A stretch of DNA of 39,082 bases from Desulfovibrionaceae bacterium (GCA_017454005.1 JAFTDU010000044.1:1-39082); one strand, 5' to 3'. Shown: positions 18,410-28,483, counted from the stretch's first letter. Numbers and translations: made by a program. The notes: generated from the sequence alone by a model not told the origin.

Positions 18410-18841
18410 TTAGGTTTTTGGCTTGTCGCCTGCTTGTTTGGACTCAAAGGCCATGGCCTCAGCATGGGCTTTGGCAAGGGCTTCCTCAAGGGGCGAGGTA
18501 GCAGCTTTTTCTTCGGGTGCTGCTTGGGCTTTGGCTAAGGCTTGGGCTTTGGCTAAGGCTTGGGCTTTGCGCTCTTCCAAGCGGGTCTCGCGTTCCTTTT
18601 GGGCCGCATCTTCTGCTTGTTTTGTTTGGAGTTCTTCGCGGGTCATGCTTGCCGCTTTTTGGGCCTCCTCTTCTTGGGCTGTCTCGGCATTTAAAGTGCG
18701 TTGAAAATCTGTGGACACGCGTCTAAATTCGCCGACGATTTTGCCGAGGGTGCGTGATAAGCCTGCCAAGCTTTTGGGTCCCAGTACAATTAGGCCCACG
18801 AGCAGGATGACAAGCAATTCTGTGCTGCCAATTCCAAACAT
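18410..18841 (-). CDS. tatB: Tat translocase subunit TatB
   Basis: TatB is the single-span partner of TatC. The 143-residue protein starts with MFGIGSTELLVILLVGLIVLGPKSL: a short membrane helix, the conserved Glu8, and the GP hinge typical of TatB rather than the FG of TatA. An amphipathic helix follows (LAGLSRTLGKIVGEF), then a long Ala/Glu/Lys-rich helical tail with an imperfect QALAKA repeat near residues 95-107. GAGGA lies five bases before the ATG. No tatA gene lies in the window. The neighbouring tatC confirms the role. In the 414 bases upstream (18842-19255) I see no convincing gene or promoter. Confidence 0.9.
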   Translation of the reverse strand: MFGIGSTELLVILLVGLIVLGPKSLAGLSRTLGKIVGEFRRVSTDFQRTLNAETAQEEEAQKAASMTREELQTKQAEDAAQKERETRLEERKAQALAKAQALAKAQAAPEEKAATSPLEEALAKAHAEAMAFESKQAGDKPKT

Positions 18842-19255
18842 AGCGTCCTCATCTAAAAAAAGCGCTTGCCTGGGGTAGGGAAGTAGATCCTAACCCTTGA
18901 GGCGATGATCATTAAGAACTCTTTCACTATTAAAACATATCTTTACGCTGATGTATTTAAAACATTTTTCTGCTACATTGTGGACGATAATACCTAGAGT
19001 AGTTTTAAGCGAGATTAATTTGGTCTCTATAGATAATTGACGTAGTTAAATATTTTATTTACTAAAGTTACTTGGGTGTTTTAAGCATTATGAACTTGGC
19101 ACAACAAATACTAGATTATTGTTACTTAATTATCGCTACTTATGTTTCAGCGAGTAATGTGTATTTCGTAAGAACTGTAATCTATGATAATCTGAAAAAA
19201 GTATTTCACAAGCCTTATATTTAGGTCATCTAGCATTTGATTTATAGCACTTTAC

Positions 19256-20800
19256 TTATTCCCATTCAATAGTGCTTGGGGGTTTAGAGGAAACATCATA
19301 GACTACGCGATTGACGCCCGCGACCTCATTAATGATTCTAGATGAGATTTGGGCCACAAGCTCATAGGGCAGGCGCGACCAATCTGCAGTCATGGCGTCA
19401 ATACTGTCGACCACACGCAAGGCAATCACATGTTCATAGGTGCGATCATCACCCATAACACCAACGGTTTTTAACGGTAATAGTACAGCAAAGCCTTGCC
19501 ACACCTTCTGTAAATAGCCAGCAGCCTGCATTTCTTCTTGCACAATGGCATCGGCATTACGCAAAATTTCTAAGCGTTTTGCAGTCACTTCACCTAAAAT
19601 GCGGATGGCAAGGCCTGGACCTGGAAATGGTTGCCGGTAAATAATTTGCTCAGGTAGACCTAGTTCTTGGGCCACACGGCGCACTTCATCCTTAAAGAGT
19701 TCGCGTAGTGGCTCAATAAGCTTAAGCTGCATATGTTCTGGCAAACCACCGACATTGTGATGACTTTTAATGACGGCACTGGGGCCTTTGGCTGATACGG
19801 ATTCAATGACATCAGGATAGAGGGTGCCTTGGGCTAGAAAATCCACTTGGGGCAGCTTGTGCGCCTCTTGATCAAAGATTTCAATAAAAGTATGGCCGAT
19901 GATTTTTCGTTTTTGCTCGGGATCTGTTACGCCCTTAAGCCTACTTAAAAAGAGCTCTGTGGCATCAACCGTATGTAAGTTTAAGTGCAATTGGTTGACA
20001 AGTACTTGGGTAACCGTCTGCACCTCATTTTTCCTTAAGAGACCATTGTCCACAAAGATGCAGTGGAGATTATTACCAATGGCGCGGTGTAAGAGTAGGG
20101 CTACGACGGTTGAATCAATGCCCCCTGACAGGGCACACACGACATGTTTTTGGCCGATGCGTTCCTTAAGGCTTGGCACTTCTGTTTTGATGAAGTTACT
20201 CATACTCCAAGATGGAGAAAGTTTAGCAATTTTAAAGAGAAAATTGCGAATTATTGTTGCGCCCATGGGAGTATGGTGCACTTCGGGATGGAATTGGACA
20301 GCGTAAATTTTAGCTTCGGGCCAGGCCATGGCCGCAATGGGTAAGGTCTTGGTGGCACCAAGACACACGAAGTTATCTGGCAGGCTTACAACCTTATCGC
20401 CATGACTCATCCAGACAGGGAGGGGGCCCGCACCAGTATCTGCAAACAAAGGAGAGTCAGGAGCGAGCACTGTTAGTTCAGCATGACCATATTCGCGGGT
20501 GTCAGCATGGGCGAGTTGTCCGCCAAAATGCTTGGCCAAAAGTTGCATGCCATAGCATATGCCTAAGATGGGCACATTGAGGTCGAAGATGGCTGGCTCG
20601 AGCTTGGGGGCAGTAGCGTCCTGCACACTGGCAGGTCCCCCTGATAAGATGATGGCAGAAGGATTAGCCTGTTTAATGGTTTCAATAGCAGTGTTATAGG
20701 CGCAAATTTCAGAATAAATGCCCGCTTCGCGTACTCTACGTGCGATCAGTTGGGTGACTTGAGAGCCATAATCGAGAATAAGAACTTTTGCTTGAAGCAT
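19256..20800 (-). CDS. guaA: GMP synthase (glutamine-hydrolysing)
   Basis: GuaA converts XMP to GMP with ATP and glutamine. The 514-residue protein has the glutamine amidotransferase domain first, with the triad Cys82 (GICYGM), His171 and Glu173 (FHPEV). The ATP-pyrophosphatase domain carries the P-loop SGGIDS at 225-230. The C-terminal dimerisation domain ends in the canonical [15 protein letters not shown] lies about ten bases before the ATG. It follows guaB by 27 bases on the same strand, so the two enzymes from IMP to GMP are made from one transcript. Confidence 0.97.
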   Translation of the reverse strand: MLQAKVLILDYGSQVTQLIARRVREAGIYSEICAYNTAIETIKQANPSAIILSGGPASVQDATAPKLEPAIFDLNVPILGICYGMQLLAKHFGGQLAHADTREYGHAELTVLAPDSPLFADTGAGPLPVWMSHGDKVVSLPDNFVCLGATKTLPIAAMAWPEAKIYAVQFHPEVHHTPMGATIIRNFLFKIAKLSPSWSMSNFIKTEVPSLKERIGQKHVVCALSGGIDSTVVALLLHRAIGNNLHCIFVDNGLLRKNEVQTVTQVLVNQLHLNLHTVDATELFLSRLKGVTDPEQKRKIIGHTFIEIFDQEAHKLPQVDFLAQGTLYPDVIESVSAKGPSAVIKSHHNVGGLPEHMQLKLIEPLRELFKDEVRRVAQELGLPEQIIYRQPFPGPGLAIRILGEVTAKRLEILRNADAIVQEEMQAAGYLQKVWQGFAVLLPLKTVGVMGDDRTYEHVIALRVVDSIDAMTADWSRLPYELVAQISSRIINEVAGVNRVVYDVSSKPPSTIEWE

Positions 20801-20827
20801 CTTGCCGCATCCCTGCCTGAGATTTAG

Positions 20828-22285
20828 TTAATCTTCCATCCTGTAGTTAGGCGCTTGTTTGGTGATCACAACATCATGGACATGACTTTCCCTAAGGCCT
20901 GCCGCTGAAATTTCGTAAAAACTGCACTTGCTTTGGAGGTCACCAATGGTTTTAGCACCAACATAGCCCATGCCACTTCTAACGCCACCCATCAATTGAA
21001 AGACCGCATCTTTGACATAGCCCCTGTAAGGCACTCTGCCTACAATGCCTTCAGGCACTAATTTGGTACTTTTTTCTTGGAAATAGCGATCCGAACTCCC
21101 TTGTTTCATGGCGTCAATGGAGCCCATACCCCGATAGGTTTTGTAGGTACGACCTTGATAGAGAATGGTTTCACCAGGACTTTCTTCTGTGCCAGCAAAG
21201 AGCGAGCCAATCATCACAGTGTTGGCCCCAACCATGAGGGCTTTGACAATATCGCCTGAAAATTTAATGCCACCATCACCAATACAGCAGCTATCCATTT
21301 CTCTGGCGGCGCGGCTGGCCTCCATGATAGCTGTGACTTGCGGAACCCCTACGCCAGCAACAATCCGTGTGGTACAAATGGAGCCAGGTCCAATACCAAT
21401 TTTGACCGTATCAGCTCCTGCCTGCAAAACTGCTTTAGCACCTTCATAGGTTGCCACATTGCCGGCAATCAATTCACAATTGGGGAAACAGCTTTTGACG
21501 CGTCGAATGGCATTGAGCACATTGGCTGAATGGCCGTGCGCTGAGTCAAGCACGAGCACGTCGGCACCGGCTTTTAAGAGTTCTTCAGATCGTGCTTCAC
21601 AGTCTGCGCCGATACCTATGGCTGCGCCGACCCGTAGACGTCCTTTATCATCTTTACTGGCATTAGGATATTTGTGAACCTTATCAATATCTTTAATGGT
21701 AATAAGGCCACAGAGATGATTATTTTTATCTACTACTAAAAGCTTTTCAATACGATGTTCATGTAAGTGACGTTTTGCTTCTTGTAAAGATGTGCCTTGT
21801 GGCACTGTAATGAGATTTTTAGACGTCATCACTTCATGTACTTTGACAGCGTGTGGATCTTCAACGAAGCGTACATCTCGATTGGTTAAGATGCCCACTA
21901 ATTTGTCGTTATCTACTACCGGCAGACCTGATACGCTGTATTCTTGCATGAGTTGTAAAGCGTCAAATACTGTATTTGTGGGATTTACAGTGATGGGATC
22001 GACAATCATCCCGCTTTCACTTTTTTTGACACGCTCGATTTCTAAGCGTTGCTTCTTGATGGGCAGATTTTTATGTATAATGCCAATGCCACCCATGCGA
22101 GCCATGGAAATGGCCATAGCTGATTCTGTTACTGTATCCATGGCAGCCGAGAGCAGAGGCAATTTTAAGGGAATGCTTGGTGTAAGTTGGGTCGAAAGAT
22201 CAACCAGATCTGGCGTAACTTCAGAATAGGCAGGAACGAGCAGAATGTCATCAAAGGTAAGTGCCTTACCACGATTTTGAAACAT
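20828..22285 (-). CDS. guaB: IMP dehydrogenase
   Basis: GuaB oxidises IMP to XMP with NAD+, the committed step to guanine nucleotides. The true start is the ATG at 22285 ([20 protein letters not shown]), with AGGGAG six bases upstream; the open frame runs 36 codons further without support. The protein has 485 residues. Two CBS domains lie between about 95 and 205. The catalytic Cys304 is in GPGSICTTR, and the flap region is near [14 protein letters not shown]. The TTGACA promoter at 22334-22362 would give a leader of about 40 bases. It is followed by guaA. Confidence 0.97.
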   Translation of the reverse strand: MFQNRGKALTFDDILLVPAYSEVTPDLVDLSTQLTPSIPLKLPLLSAAMDTVTESAMAISMARMGGIGIIHKNLPIKKQRLEIERVKKSESGMIVDPITVNPTNTVFDALQLMQEYSVSGLPVVDNDKLVGILTNRDVRFVEDPHAVKVHEVMTSKNLITVPQGTSLQEAKRHLHEHRIEKLLVVDKNNHLCGLITIKDIDKVHKYPNASKDDKGRLRVGAAIGIGADCEARSEELLKAGADVLVLDSAHGHSANVLNAIRRVKSCFPNCELIAGNVATYEGAKAVLQAGADTVKIGIGPGSICTTRIVAGVGVPQVTAIMEASRAAREMDSCCIGDGGIKFSGDIVKALMVGANTVMIGSLFAGTEESPGETILYQGRTYKTYRGMGSIDAMKQGSSDRYFQEKSTKLVPEGIVGRVPYRGYVKDAVFQLMGGVRSGMGYVGAKTIGDLQSKCSFYEISAAGLRESHVHDVVITKQAPNYRMED

Positions 22286-22333
22286 GAGATACTCCCTGGT
22301 TGGCTGCATAAAATGAAAAAAAAGTAAATAATC

Positions 22334-22362
22334 AGAGTAATGATCTAGAGTTGGCTTGTCAA
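22334..22362 (-). promoter_or_regulatory. Sigma-70 promoter of guaBA
   Basis: On the minus strand TTGACA (22362-22357) is followed after 17 bases by TACTCT (22339-22334), about 50 bases before the guaB ATG. The -35 and the spacing are ideal; the -10 is moderate. Confidence 0.5.
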
Positions 22363-22969
22363 GGAAAAGGTGCAGGGCAAAATCCGAGCGCATTGAGCAC
22401 CTGATAAAGATGGAAGAAAAATTTGTTGAGTTATTTTGCTAATAAACTACAAATATTAAACATCTCGAGTAAAATACTAGTCATATGCGATATTTACTTA
22501 AAGTAAATTAAAGACTTATACACGAACATATATTATGGTTTATATTATTATTAAAAAATAAATTATAATATTGCAGAATCTTTTTGGATTATTAAAGGTA
22601 TAAAAATGCTTAAAGAATTAAATAATTATGATTTACTATAAAATAATTTTTCTGTATAATGCAATAATTTTTGCTTAATAGTCATCTTATAAAATATAGA
22701 TACGTTCAAGATTATATAATAGCAAATGTAGTCAAATGTTTTATGCTCTGATCTATCAATTAGGTTAAGGTGTTTAGACAAGAAAATGGCGATGCATGGT
22801 GTTGGTCTTTTATGTGTACAACAATATGAAAGTAAGAGTGTTAGTCATGAAATTTTCTAGATGACGCTTGAAGGCGCTAGCAGCTTTCTTTAAAATAGTG
22901 CAGCAGATAAGGTTTAGGCAAAGAGCGTTTTGAGGCTTGATGCAAGTTTTGCATAAGGAGGAGCAGCAT
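22363..22969. other. AT-rich divergent spacer with a plus-strand promoter candidate
   Basis: About 600 bases lie between guaB and the coiled-coil protein gene. The centre is extremely AT-rich. TTTACT (22632-22637), a 17-base spacer and a perfect TATAAT (22655-22660) form a plausible plus-strand promoter about 310 bases before the next gene. No coding sequence is supported. Confidence 0.4.
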
Positions 22970-24367
22970 ATGCTGCAACAACAGCAGTCTAACCAAGGAA
23001 AGCTTGGAACCAGGCTCAAAGTGATCTCTAAAGGTCACAAAAAGCTTGTAGCTGCAACGCTTTTTATGTGTGGGCTGCTTGGGGCCGCAATTGTTTGGGT
23101 GGCCTGTGGTTATTCGAGCGGTTTTGTGGAGCGCATAGCTATGAAGCTTGATAGCGCTACAGCGGGCACACCCTTAGCTGGTTTGGGGAAATTATTGCGA
23201 AAAGAGCCTGTGCAACCTGATCGCGTGTTACACCCTGCAACCAATCCTGGCACTTTGGCAGGCCATGTTATTCGCGGTGAAAGCGGTCTCGATGGCATGT
23301 TGATGCCAGATGGTAGCTTTCGCGCTCAAGGTGAACTTGTCTTAAAGCCTGTCCATGAAGATTCGCGGTTATCACGTAATTTTGTAGAAGATGTTGCGAA
23401 ATTTATTGTGACTCGTTATGTGCCTAGTGAACCACATGGGCAACTGCTTTTAGAATTACAGCAGCTTAATCAACATTGTAGTACACGCCTTAATACAGAA
23501 CCTGGTGGTGGCAGACAAGCCATTTTAAAATACGCGTTTCAACCGACAATGCTTAAGGCCCTGTACCAACTCTATATCAGCTATTTTCTTGATTGTTTAG
23601 AGCAAAGTAGTGCAGAGACCTTGACATTGGTGCAACAAGGTGAATTGTTTAATTTATTAGCTAAGCGTTTCGAAGATGTTAATGCCACTTTGGCGCATAT
23701 CTTATCTGTCAAAGAATTTAGTGTGGAATTGTCTACGTTTGAGGCTAGTGTCGAACAATATGAAAGTTTAAGTGCCCAACTGACCTTGGCGCAATATGAC
23801 TTGGAACAGCTGCAAGCCTTGGGGGATGGGGTAGATCCCAAAGAATTGCACACACTGAGTCAGCGCGTGGCCGAACTCACAGAACGTCTTGAACGGGCGC
23901 AATTTAATCGGCAAGAAAATCTGCATTTTTTTCTCGATAATTTAAAACGGGCTAGTGCGCCTGATGTTGATGATGACACCTTGTTGTTTTTGGCGATGTG
24001 GTTACATCGTCGGATGCAGCAGCAAGATAATTGGCGCGAAAGTTGTGAGACATGTCGCGAACTTCTAGGGGATTTAGTAGCCCGCTTGCGAGCTCAAAGT
24101 AGCAAAATTGCGCTAACTCAAGAGCAAAAAGCGCCAAGTAACACTCTTAAGGCGCAAGGTGTGGATCAACTAAGTCCACCGCCAAAACCCGTAGAAACTG
24201 AAGAGATGATGCGTGCTACTTTGGTAGAAGATCTTACAATACTTACAAATCAACGCGAAGCTGTAAGGCCTACCAATACACAAGATAAGCAGCAAGAAGC
24301 TGGAGATCCAAGTTATCAAGATGATGATTTACCAAAGCCAATTCAAATTCCCATTAAGCTTAAGTAA
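22970..24367 (+). CDS. Membrane-anchored coiled-coil protein of unknown function
   Basis: This 465-residue protein starts at ATG 22970, after a perfect AAGGAGGAG six bases upstream; an ATG at 22940 and another at 22937 lack this. A short basic cytoplasmic start (Gln-rich, then RLKVISKGHKK) precedes one membrane helix at about 25-48 (LVAATLFMCGLLGAAIVWVA). The remaining 410 residues would be periplasmic. A glycine-rich stretch (LAGHVIRGESGLDGMLMPDG) is followed by helical sequence with strong heptads around 265-320 and CETC near 360. The C-terminus is a Pro/Asp-rich tail. I recognise no family. The start quality suggests good translation. It is separated by 291 bases from cobU and is probably transcribed alone. 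Confidence 0.8.
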   Translation: MLQQQQSNQGKLGTRLKVISKGHKKLVAATLFMCGLLGAAIVWVACGYSSGFVERIAMKLDSATAGTPLAGLGKLLRKEPVQPDRVLHPATNPGTLAGHVIRGESGLDGMLMPDGSFRAQGELVLKPVHEDSRLSRNFVEDVAKFIVTRYVPSEPHGQLLLELQQLNQHCSTRLNTEPGGGRQAILKYAFQPTMLKALYQLYISYFLDCLEQSSAETLTLVQQGELFNLLAKRFEDVNATLAHILSVKEFSVELSTFEASVEQYESLSAQLTLAQYDLEQLQALGDGVDPKELHTLSQRVAELTERLERAQFNRQENLHFFLDNLKRASAPDVDDDTLLFLAMWLHRRMQQQDNWRESCETCRELLGDLVARLRAQSSKIALTQEQKAPSNTLKAQGVDQLSPPPKPVETEEMMRATLVEDLTILTNQREAVRPTNTQDKQQEAGDPSYQDDDLPKPIQIPIKLK

Positions 24368-24658
24368 TTGACCTGCTAGGCAGAATGTGCGTGTTAGCAC
24401 AAAGAAGTCGTGTATCTGCCTGACAAGATATATTGTAATAATCTTATGCTATGATGTGTCACGTATGTTACCTTATATGTTAAGTTGCATCTTTTAATTG
24501 CATCATGATCGTGTTGCAAAAATAGTTGATCAAGTATTGCTATATCCTTTTTAAAAAGCTCTGCTTAAAGATTGCTTATGGACGAATGTAAGTAAAGTTG
24601 GCAAAGTGTTGAGTTCACTATATAAAAATAGTCTTTAGCTACACTGCGGGGAGTGACT

Positions 24659-25204
24659 TTGCGAGATTCCATATTATTTGTCGGCGGCACCCGTAGTGGC
24701 AAAAGTGCCTTGGCGCAAAAATGGGCCGAAGCTGTTGGCACAAAGCGTCTGTTCATTGCAACCTTAAGGGTGCGCGATTGGGAAATGCAGAAGCGGGTGC
24801 AAAAACATCAAGAGGAGCGTGGTGCCAATTGGGCACTTTGCGAAATAGACCACAATTTAGAGCAGCGCGTGGAGGAAATTGTGACCCAGGCCGATCCGCC
24901 GCAGGTGCTTTTACTTGATTGTGTGAGTACTTGGATCACTAATCTGCTTGAGGACGGCTGCCAAGAGGATACGATTTACACTCAAGTGCGCAGTTTTGCG
25001 CGGATTGTAGCAGCAGCACATGTGGCGTGTGGAGTTGTCACCACAGAAGTGGGGCTTGGGGTTGTACCTATGACACCTTTAGGCCGCCAATTTCGTGATG
25101 TGTTAGGTCAGGCGAACCAAATTTTAGCAGCTAGTATGCCAAATGTTGTGCTTGTAAGTTGCGGTTTACCATTGGTGTTAAAAGGATATTTCTGTGCACC
25201 TTAA
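24659..25204 (+). CDS. cobU: Adenosylcobinamide kinase / adenosylcobinamide-phosphate guanylyltransferase
   Basis: CobU phosphorylates adenosylcobinamide and then attaches GMP, preparing the nucleotide loop of cobalamin. The 181-residue protein has the P-loop GGTRSGKS at 9-16. The region with the guanylylated His reads KRVQKHQEERGANW, then LLLDCVSTWITNLL. The family end motifs are TTEVGLGVVPMTPLGRQFRD and GLPLVLKG. I place the start at TTG 24659, because GGGGAG ends six bases before it; the GTG at 24653 abuts that site. No other cobalamin genes and no B12 riboswitch are seen nearby, so the rest of the pathway must be elsewhere. Corrinoids serve methyltransferases in this type of organism. Confidence 0.92.
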   Translation: MRDSILFVGGTRSGKSALAQKWAEAVGTKRLFIATLRVRDWEMQKRVQKHQEERGANWALCEIDHNLEQRVEEIVTQADPPQVLLLDCVSTWITNLLEDGCQEDTIYTQVRSFARIVAAAHVACGVVTTEVGLGVVPMTPLGRQFRDVLGQANQILAASMPNVVLVSCGLPLVLKGYFCAP

Positions 25205-25502
25205 AAAATATAGTGGGAAAGTATTTAATAAGCAACACAATCTTTATCTTCAGGTATGAAAGATAGATGTGCTATGACTTTTTTTACGTGGGCACAATTA
25301 TAGATTAGAAAAGCTTTTGTAGCGTAATACTCAATACTTACAAGATATATTTGCGTACAATGTTGCCGTGAAGCACGACCTATTTACTTGTGCCAAGATG
25401 GTGCAAAGGTCAATTTACGTTCACGCCGCAAGGTGTACAATTGTGGAAGCGGTTTTTTGTATTTTTCTTTTTGTGTCCTTTTGGTTACTGGCGAGGTGTA
25501 TA

Positions 25503-26135
25503 ATGCACAAAGCCCTGCTTGTGACATATTTAAGTTTTCTAGTATTGTTGATGCAGTTTGGAAATTGTTTGGCTGCTGACCCCAGAGTATGCATTCAAGA
25601 TGTAGCAGCGGCAATTGATGAAGCTGATGTAGAGTTATTTAAGGCTAGAGTCGATGTGGATGCCGTCCTCAAGAATGCAATTCAAGTTTTTTTACAAGAA
25701 ATCAATAAGCCCCAGCTAAAGCAGCATGTACCGCCGATGCTGGCGTTGATGTTACAACAGGCAGCTTCTAATGAAGCTGTTGGCGCAAGTATACGGCAAT
25801 TATTGTTAACAGAAACGCGAGCTTTTGTTTTGAATGGCATTGCTTCAGGTGCATTTGCCGGCAAAAAATTGTCGAACAGTACCGAACAGGGATTGTTGAC
25901 GCCTTTATTTGCCAATGCGTCCTTGGGCAGAAAAGAAATTGTGCAAATAGGTTCCGCCCAACAATGTCCTGATGGCTGGATTGTTCCCTTTGTGGTCTAT
26001 GATTATGGAAATGAGCTTGAATATTCTGTAGATGGCCTTGTGCAAAATAATAATGGAAGTCTGCGTCTGATGAGAATAGTCAATCTCGAAGCATTAATTG
26101 CGCAAATACAAGAAGAGGCCAAGCAATTTAATTAA
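25503..26135 (+). CDS. Exported protein, DUF2939-like
   Basis: This 210-residue protein starts at ATG 25503, with GAGG six bases upstream; the open frame extends 45 codons further without a site. A signal peptide covers about residues 1-24 (MHKALLVTYLSFLVLLMQFG, then NCLAAD). The mature part begins with a helical segment (AAAIDEADVELFKARVDVD) that fits the pattern of DUF2939: an Ala/Asp helix followed by a conserved VD. A central helical part and a short beta-rich end follow (GWIVPFVVYDYG). The family assignment is tentative and the function unknown. It follows cobU by about 300 bases and is probably not functionally tied to it. Nothing else is seen between them. Confidence 0.7.
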   Translation: MHKALLVTYLSFLVLLMQFGNCLAADPRVCIQDVAAAIDEADVELFKARVDVDAVLKNAIQVFLQEINKPQLKQHVPPMLALMLQQAASNEAVGASIRQLLLTETRAFVLNGIASGAFAGKKLSNSTEQGLLTPLFANASLGRKEIVQIGSAQQCPDGWIVPFVVYDYGNELEYSVDGLVQNNNGSLRLMRIVNLEALIAQIQEEAKQFN

Positions 26136-26477
26136 CTGGTGCAGCGCGTGTAAGCTTTAGAAAAAATTGATCAAATATTTTGCAAGTAAGTATATAATGT
26201 GCTTACTGCGTTACTTTGATTTTTATCTAGATTTTAAAAGATTTGCACATGTATTAGAGTGTGATGATTTATAATCATAATGTAAGCTGTCAAAACCTCT
26301 TGATTTTTTGATTTTATGCAGGTCGATTGCGGATAAATGCCAAAGTTATGAAATGTGTTTTTAGGTGCACAGCATAAAGCATTAGATCCTAAGCGCATGC
26401 ATAAAAATTATCAAGAGTATAGAACTTATTTGCTATTCGTTTACACTATTGTTCTTGATAATTTAGATAGTTTTATT
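26136..26477. other. Non-coding gap between convergent genes
   Basis: No supported gene lies here; a 67-codon frame at 26355-26558 runs through the terminator hairpin and is discounted. ATGATT/AATCAT (26264-26278) is a 6-3-6 palindrome of operator size. Confidence 0.5.
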
Positions 26478-26546
26478 AAAAAGCGTCCACATAGCATAAG
26501 TTTAGCGACTTATCTATATGGACGCTTTTTTTGTGGACGCTTTTTT
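26478..26546. terminator. Long bidirectional terminator with a duplicated arm
   Basis: AAAAAGCGTCCA (26478-26489) pairs with TGGACGCTTTTT (26519-26530). Inside, CATAG and ATAAGT pair with ACTTAT and CTATA, so the stem is nearly continuous. T-runs exist on both strands, so it can end both the exported-protein transcript (+) and yedF (-). A second TGGACGCTTTTTT copy at 26534-26546 runs into the yedF stop codon, giving the single left arm two possible partners. Confidence 0.85.
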
Positions 26547-27144
26547 AGGGCCGAATGATTTTGTTAGCTAAGGCGAGGGTTGTGACTATATCAAGCATAT
26601 TAGTCGTTTCACCTACTGCTTTGGCTTCAAGAAGCCCATAGTGATTTAAGCATGTTCCACACACAAGAATTTTGATGCCGTGGGTTGCCAGGGTTTTAAG
26701 ACTCTCAAGCGCTTTACCTGGGGTTGCGGCGAGCTTAACGCCGCCATTTAAAAGAATTATCCCCATAAGCTCATTTTCAATTTCAGGTAATGTGGCCAAG
26801 AAATTTTCCATAAGCTTTGTGCCAAGGGTATCGTCGCCGCTACCCACTTGCTGGGAGGTGATGAATACCAGGGTTTTAGCCGAAGTATCTTTGCTTTGAT
26901 TGTCTGCCTTGGCTTGAATAGTTCCGCTAGCATTGTTTGCTGTGAGGATCCATAATTGCGAGCTTTGTTGTTCTACTTTGATAGTATAGCCATTACGACT
27001 TAAGAAGCGATTTACATTTTCACAGGCGGCTAAATTATCCACTAATACTTGACAAGTTTCAGGATGTTTAGTTTCAAGAAGTTCTTTACATTTGAGCACT
27101 GGTTGTGGGCAGACAAGCCCTTGACAATCTAAAGTTTCTGTCAT
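26545..27144 (-). CDS. yedF: Selenium metabolism / sulfurtransferase-like protein YedF
   Basis: This 199-residue protein joins two domains. The N-terminal TusA/SirA-like domain (about 1-70) has the Cys-Pro signature DCQGLVCPQPVLKCKE. The C-terminal DsrE-like domain (about 95-199) has LVFITSQQVGSGDD and a CGTC motif. This is the architecture called selenium metabolism protein YedF, which travels with selenocysteine or selenouridine genes and is thought to handle persulfide or selenium. The start MTETLDCQG is chosen by homology; 41 more in-frame codons upstream are AT-rich and unlike the family. The ribosome site is weak. It ends inside the large terminator. It implies that the host makes selenoproteins, common for Desulfovibrio relatives. 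Confidence 0.88.
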   Translation of the reverse strand: MTETLDCQGLVCPQPVLKCKELLETKHPETCQVLVDNLAACENVNRFLSRNGYTIKVEQQSSQLWILTANNASGTIQAKADNQSKDTSAKTLVFITSQQVGSGDDTLGTKLMENFLATLPEIENELMGIILLNGGVKLAATPGKALESLKTLATHGIKILVCGTCLNHYGLLEAKAVGETTNMLDIVTTLALANKIIRP

Positions 27145-27202
27145 GATGAATACTCTTATAGTATTGATGATATTGATTAATAAGTAAATGATCTCTATAG
27201 AA

Positions 27203-27217
27203 CAATACACTGTATTG
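27203..27217. promoter_or_regulatory. Palindromic operator-like site upstream of yedF
   Basis: CAATAC-ACT-GTATTG is a perfect 6-bp inverted repeat about 60 bases before the yedF start. Position and symmetry suit a repressor or activator site; no regulator is assigned. Confidence 0.35.
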
Positions 27218-27286
27218 CAACTATATTTGATATGTACGCAAATTATATATTCGACATTTCTTAACAAAGTAGCTACTAAATTATCA

Positions 27287-28483
27287 TTAAGAAAATTTTA
27301 GATAGCGCTGGATGATCGTATCTAAGGTTATGGATGCGCCACAAATGATGATACAGATGGCTGCTGAGATAAATACCCCTTGATATCCATAACCAAAGTT
27401 AATGACTAAGCCACCTAAAATGGGTGCAGCAAAGGCACTGGCGTCAAAGGCGGCCATCATAATGTTGGAATTGAGGGTGCGAGCGTCTTGACTTGAGCGA
27501 TCGTATACCAAGGCTGCTAGCAGAGGATAATGTAAGCCCATCGCAAGACCGTAGACAAAGGCTAAAGGAATCAAGCCTAAGCCTTGTGTGTAGCCCATGC
27601 CGCCAATACAAATGGCGAGAATAACAGCTGTTGTGATGATGACTATTGCTTTAGGCAGACGATCTAATAAGGTATTGCCTAGTAAGCGTACCAGGATGAT
27701 TGTTGATGTATAGGTGGTAAAAAAATAGGCTGGCACTGAATGAATGATTTGGCACAGGCCTTTGATGAAGAATATCGCCTGGTTCGTCATCATCGTAAAA
27801 CAAAAGCAAGCTAAATAGACAAGCCCTAGATTTTTAATATGAAAACTTTGGCGCATGTGTGCAAGGGACGCACTACGCCTGGCAGGTGGGAGCTTGGTCT
27901 GCATAGCTTGGTATAAGGGTCTAAGCGTGGCAAGGGCCGGGATGCCAAGAATAGCTGTCCAAGCAAAGAGTTGGGCTTCACCGCCAGTAATTATGATTAA
28001 GCCTTCACCGATAGCTGGTAAGATGGCGAAAGGTAGTAAGAGCGTCAGTGAAAACAACGCAAAACCACGCGCACTTTGCCCGGCAGGAATACAATTGACC
28101 AAGAGTGTTGTGGTGCAACTTGAGTAGACAGCAAGAGCTATGCCTTGAATAATGCGGAGCGCGGCAATCACGGGAATGGCAAAATCTTGTGGCACTAAGG
28201 GGTAGGAGAGTAAGGTTAAGCTTGCTACAAGTATTGAGCCAATCATGGGCCAGGTCTTATTTTTGCCAAGCAGGAAGTAAGTGACAAGAGGACGCGTCAC
28301 AAAGACCATCAGAGCTAGGAGTGCTAAGAGAATGCCCCGCCAATTGGGACTTATGGCAAGTTTAACCATCCATTGTTCCATACAATAGAAGATTGCCACA
28401 TAGCAGTTACAGCACATGGCCTGCAAGAATAACAGAATGAACTGTAAATTGATGAGTTTGTCTTGAGATTGTGTGACGAGCAT
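27287..28483 (-). CDS. Major facilitator superfamily transporter
   Basis: This 398-residue protein has about twelve hydrophobic segments in two halves separated by a charged loop near residues 190-215 (KLPPARRSASLAHMRQS). Features of MFS carriers include an Arg in segment 2-3 (FVTRPLVTYFLLGKNK), RIIQGIALAVYSS in the fourth segment and a repeated pattern in the second half (YGLAMGLHYPLLAALVYD). Such proteins export drugs or move small metabolites; the substrate cannot be told. It lies 142 bases downstream of... and on the same strand as yedF, but transcription reaches the MFS gene first, so cotranscription toward yedF is possible. The upstream 28484-28892 stretch is AT-rich and holds no supported gene. 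Confidence 0.85.
   Translation of the reverse strand: MLVTQSQDKLINLQFILLFLQAMCCNCYVAIFYCMEQWMVKLAISPNWRGILLALLALMVFVTRPLVTYFLLGKNKTWPMIGSILVASLTLLSYPLVPQDFAIPVIAALRIIQGIALAVYSSCTTTLLVNCIPAGQSARGFALFSLTLLLPFAILPAIGEGLIIITGGEAQLFAWTAILGIPALATLRPLYQAMQTKLPPARRSASLAHMRQSFHIKNLGLVYLACFCFTMMTNQAIFFIKGLCQIIHSVPAYFFTTYTSTIILVRLLGNTLLDRLPKAIVIITTAVILAICIGGMGYTQGLGLIPLAFVYGLAMGLHYPLLAALVYDRSSQDARTLNSNIMMAAFDASAFAAPILGGLVINFGYGYQGVFISAAICIIICGASITLDTIIQRYLKFS

Noticed and set aside
17921..18726. Plus-strand Gly-, Trp- and Ser-rich frames
   Set aside because: They are shadows of the proline-rich TatC extension and the Ala-rich TatB tail.
19090..19224. A 44-codon plus-strand frame downstream of guaA
   Set aside because: No ribosome site, AT-rich sequence and no recognisable features.
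24368..24658. A cobalamin riboswitch ahead of cobU
   Set aside because: No B12-box-like sequence is present; only small hairpins (AGGCAGA/TCTGCCT and TGTGC/GCACA) are seen.
26355..26558. A 67-codon frame in the gap before yedF
   Set aside because: It runs through the terminator hairpin and into the yedF end, and lacks a ribosome site.
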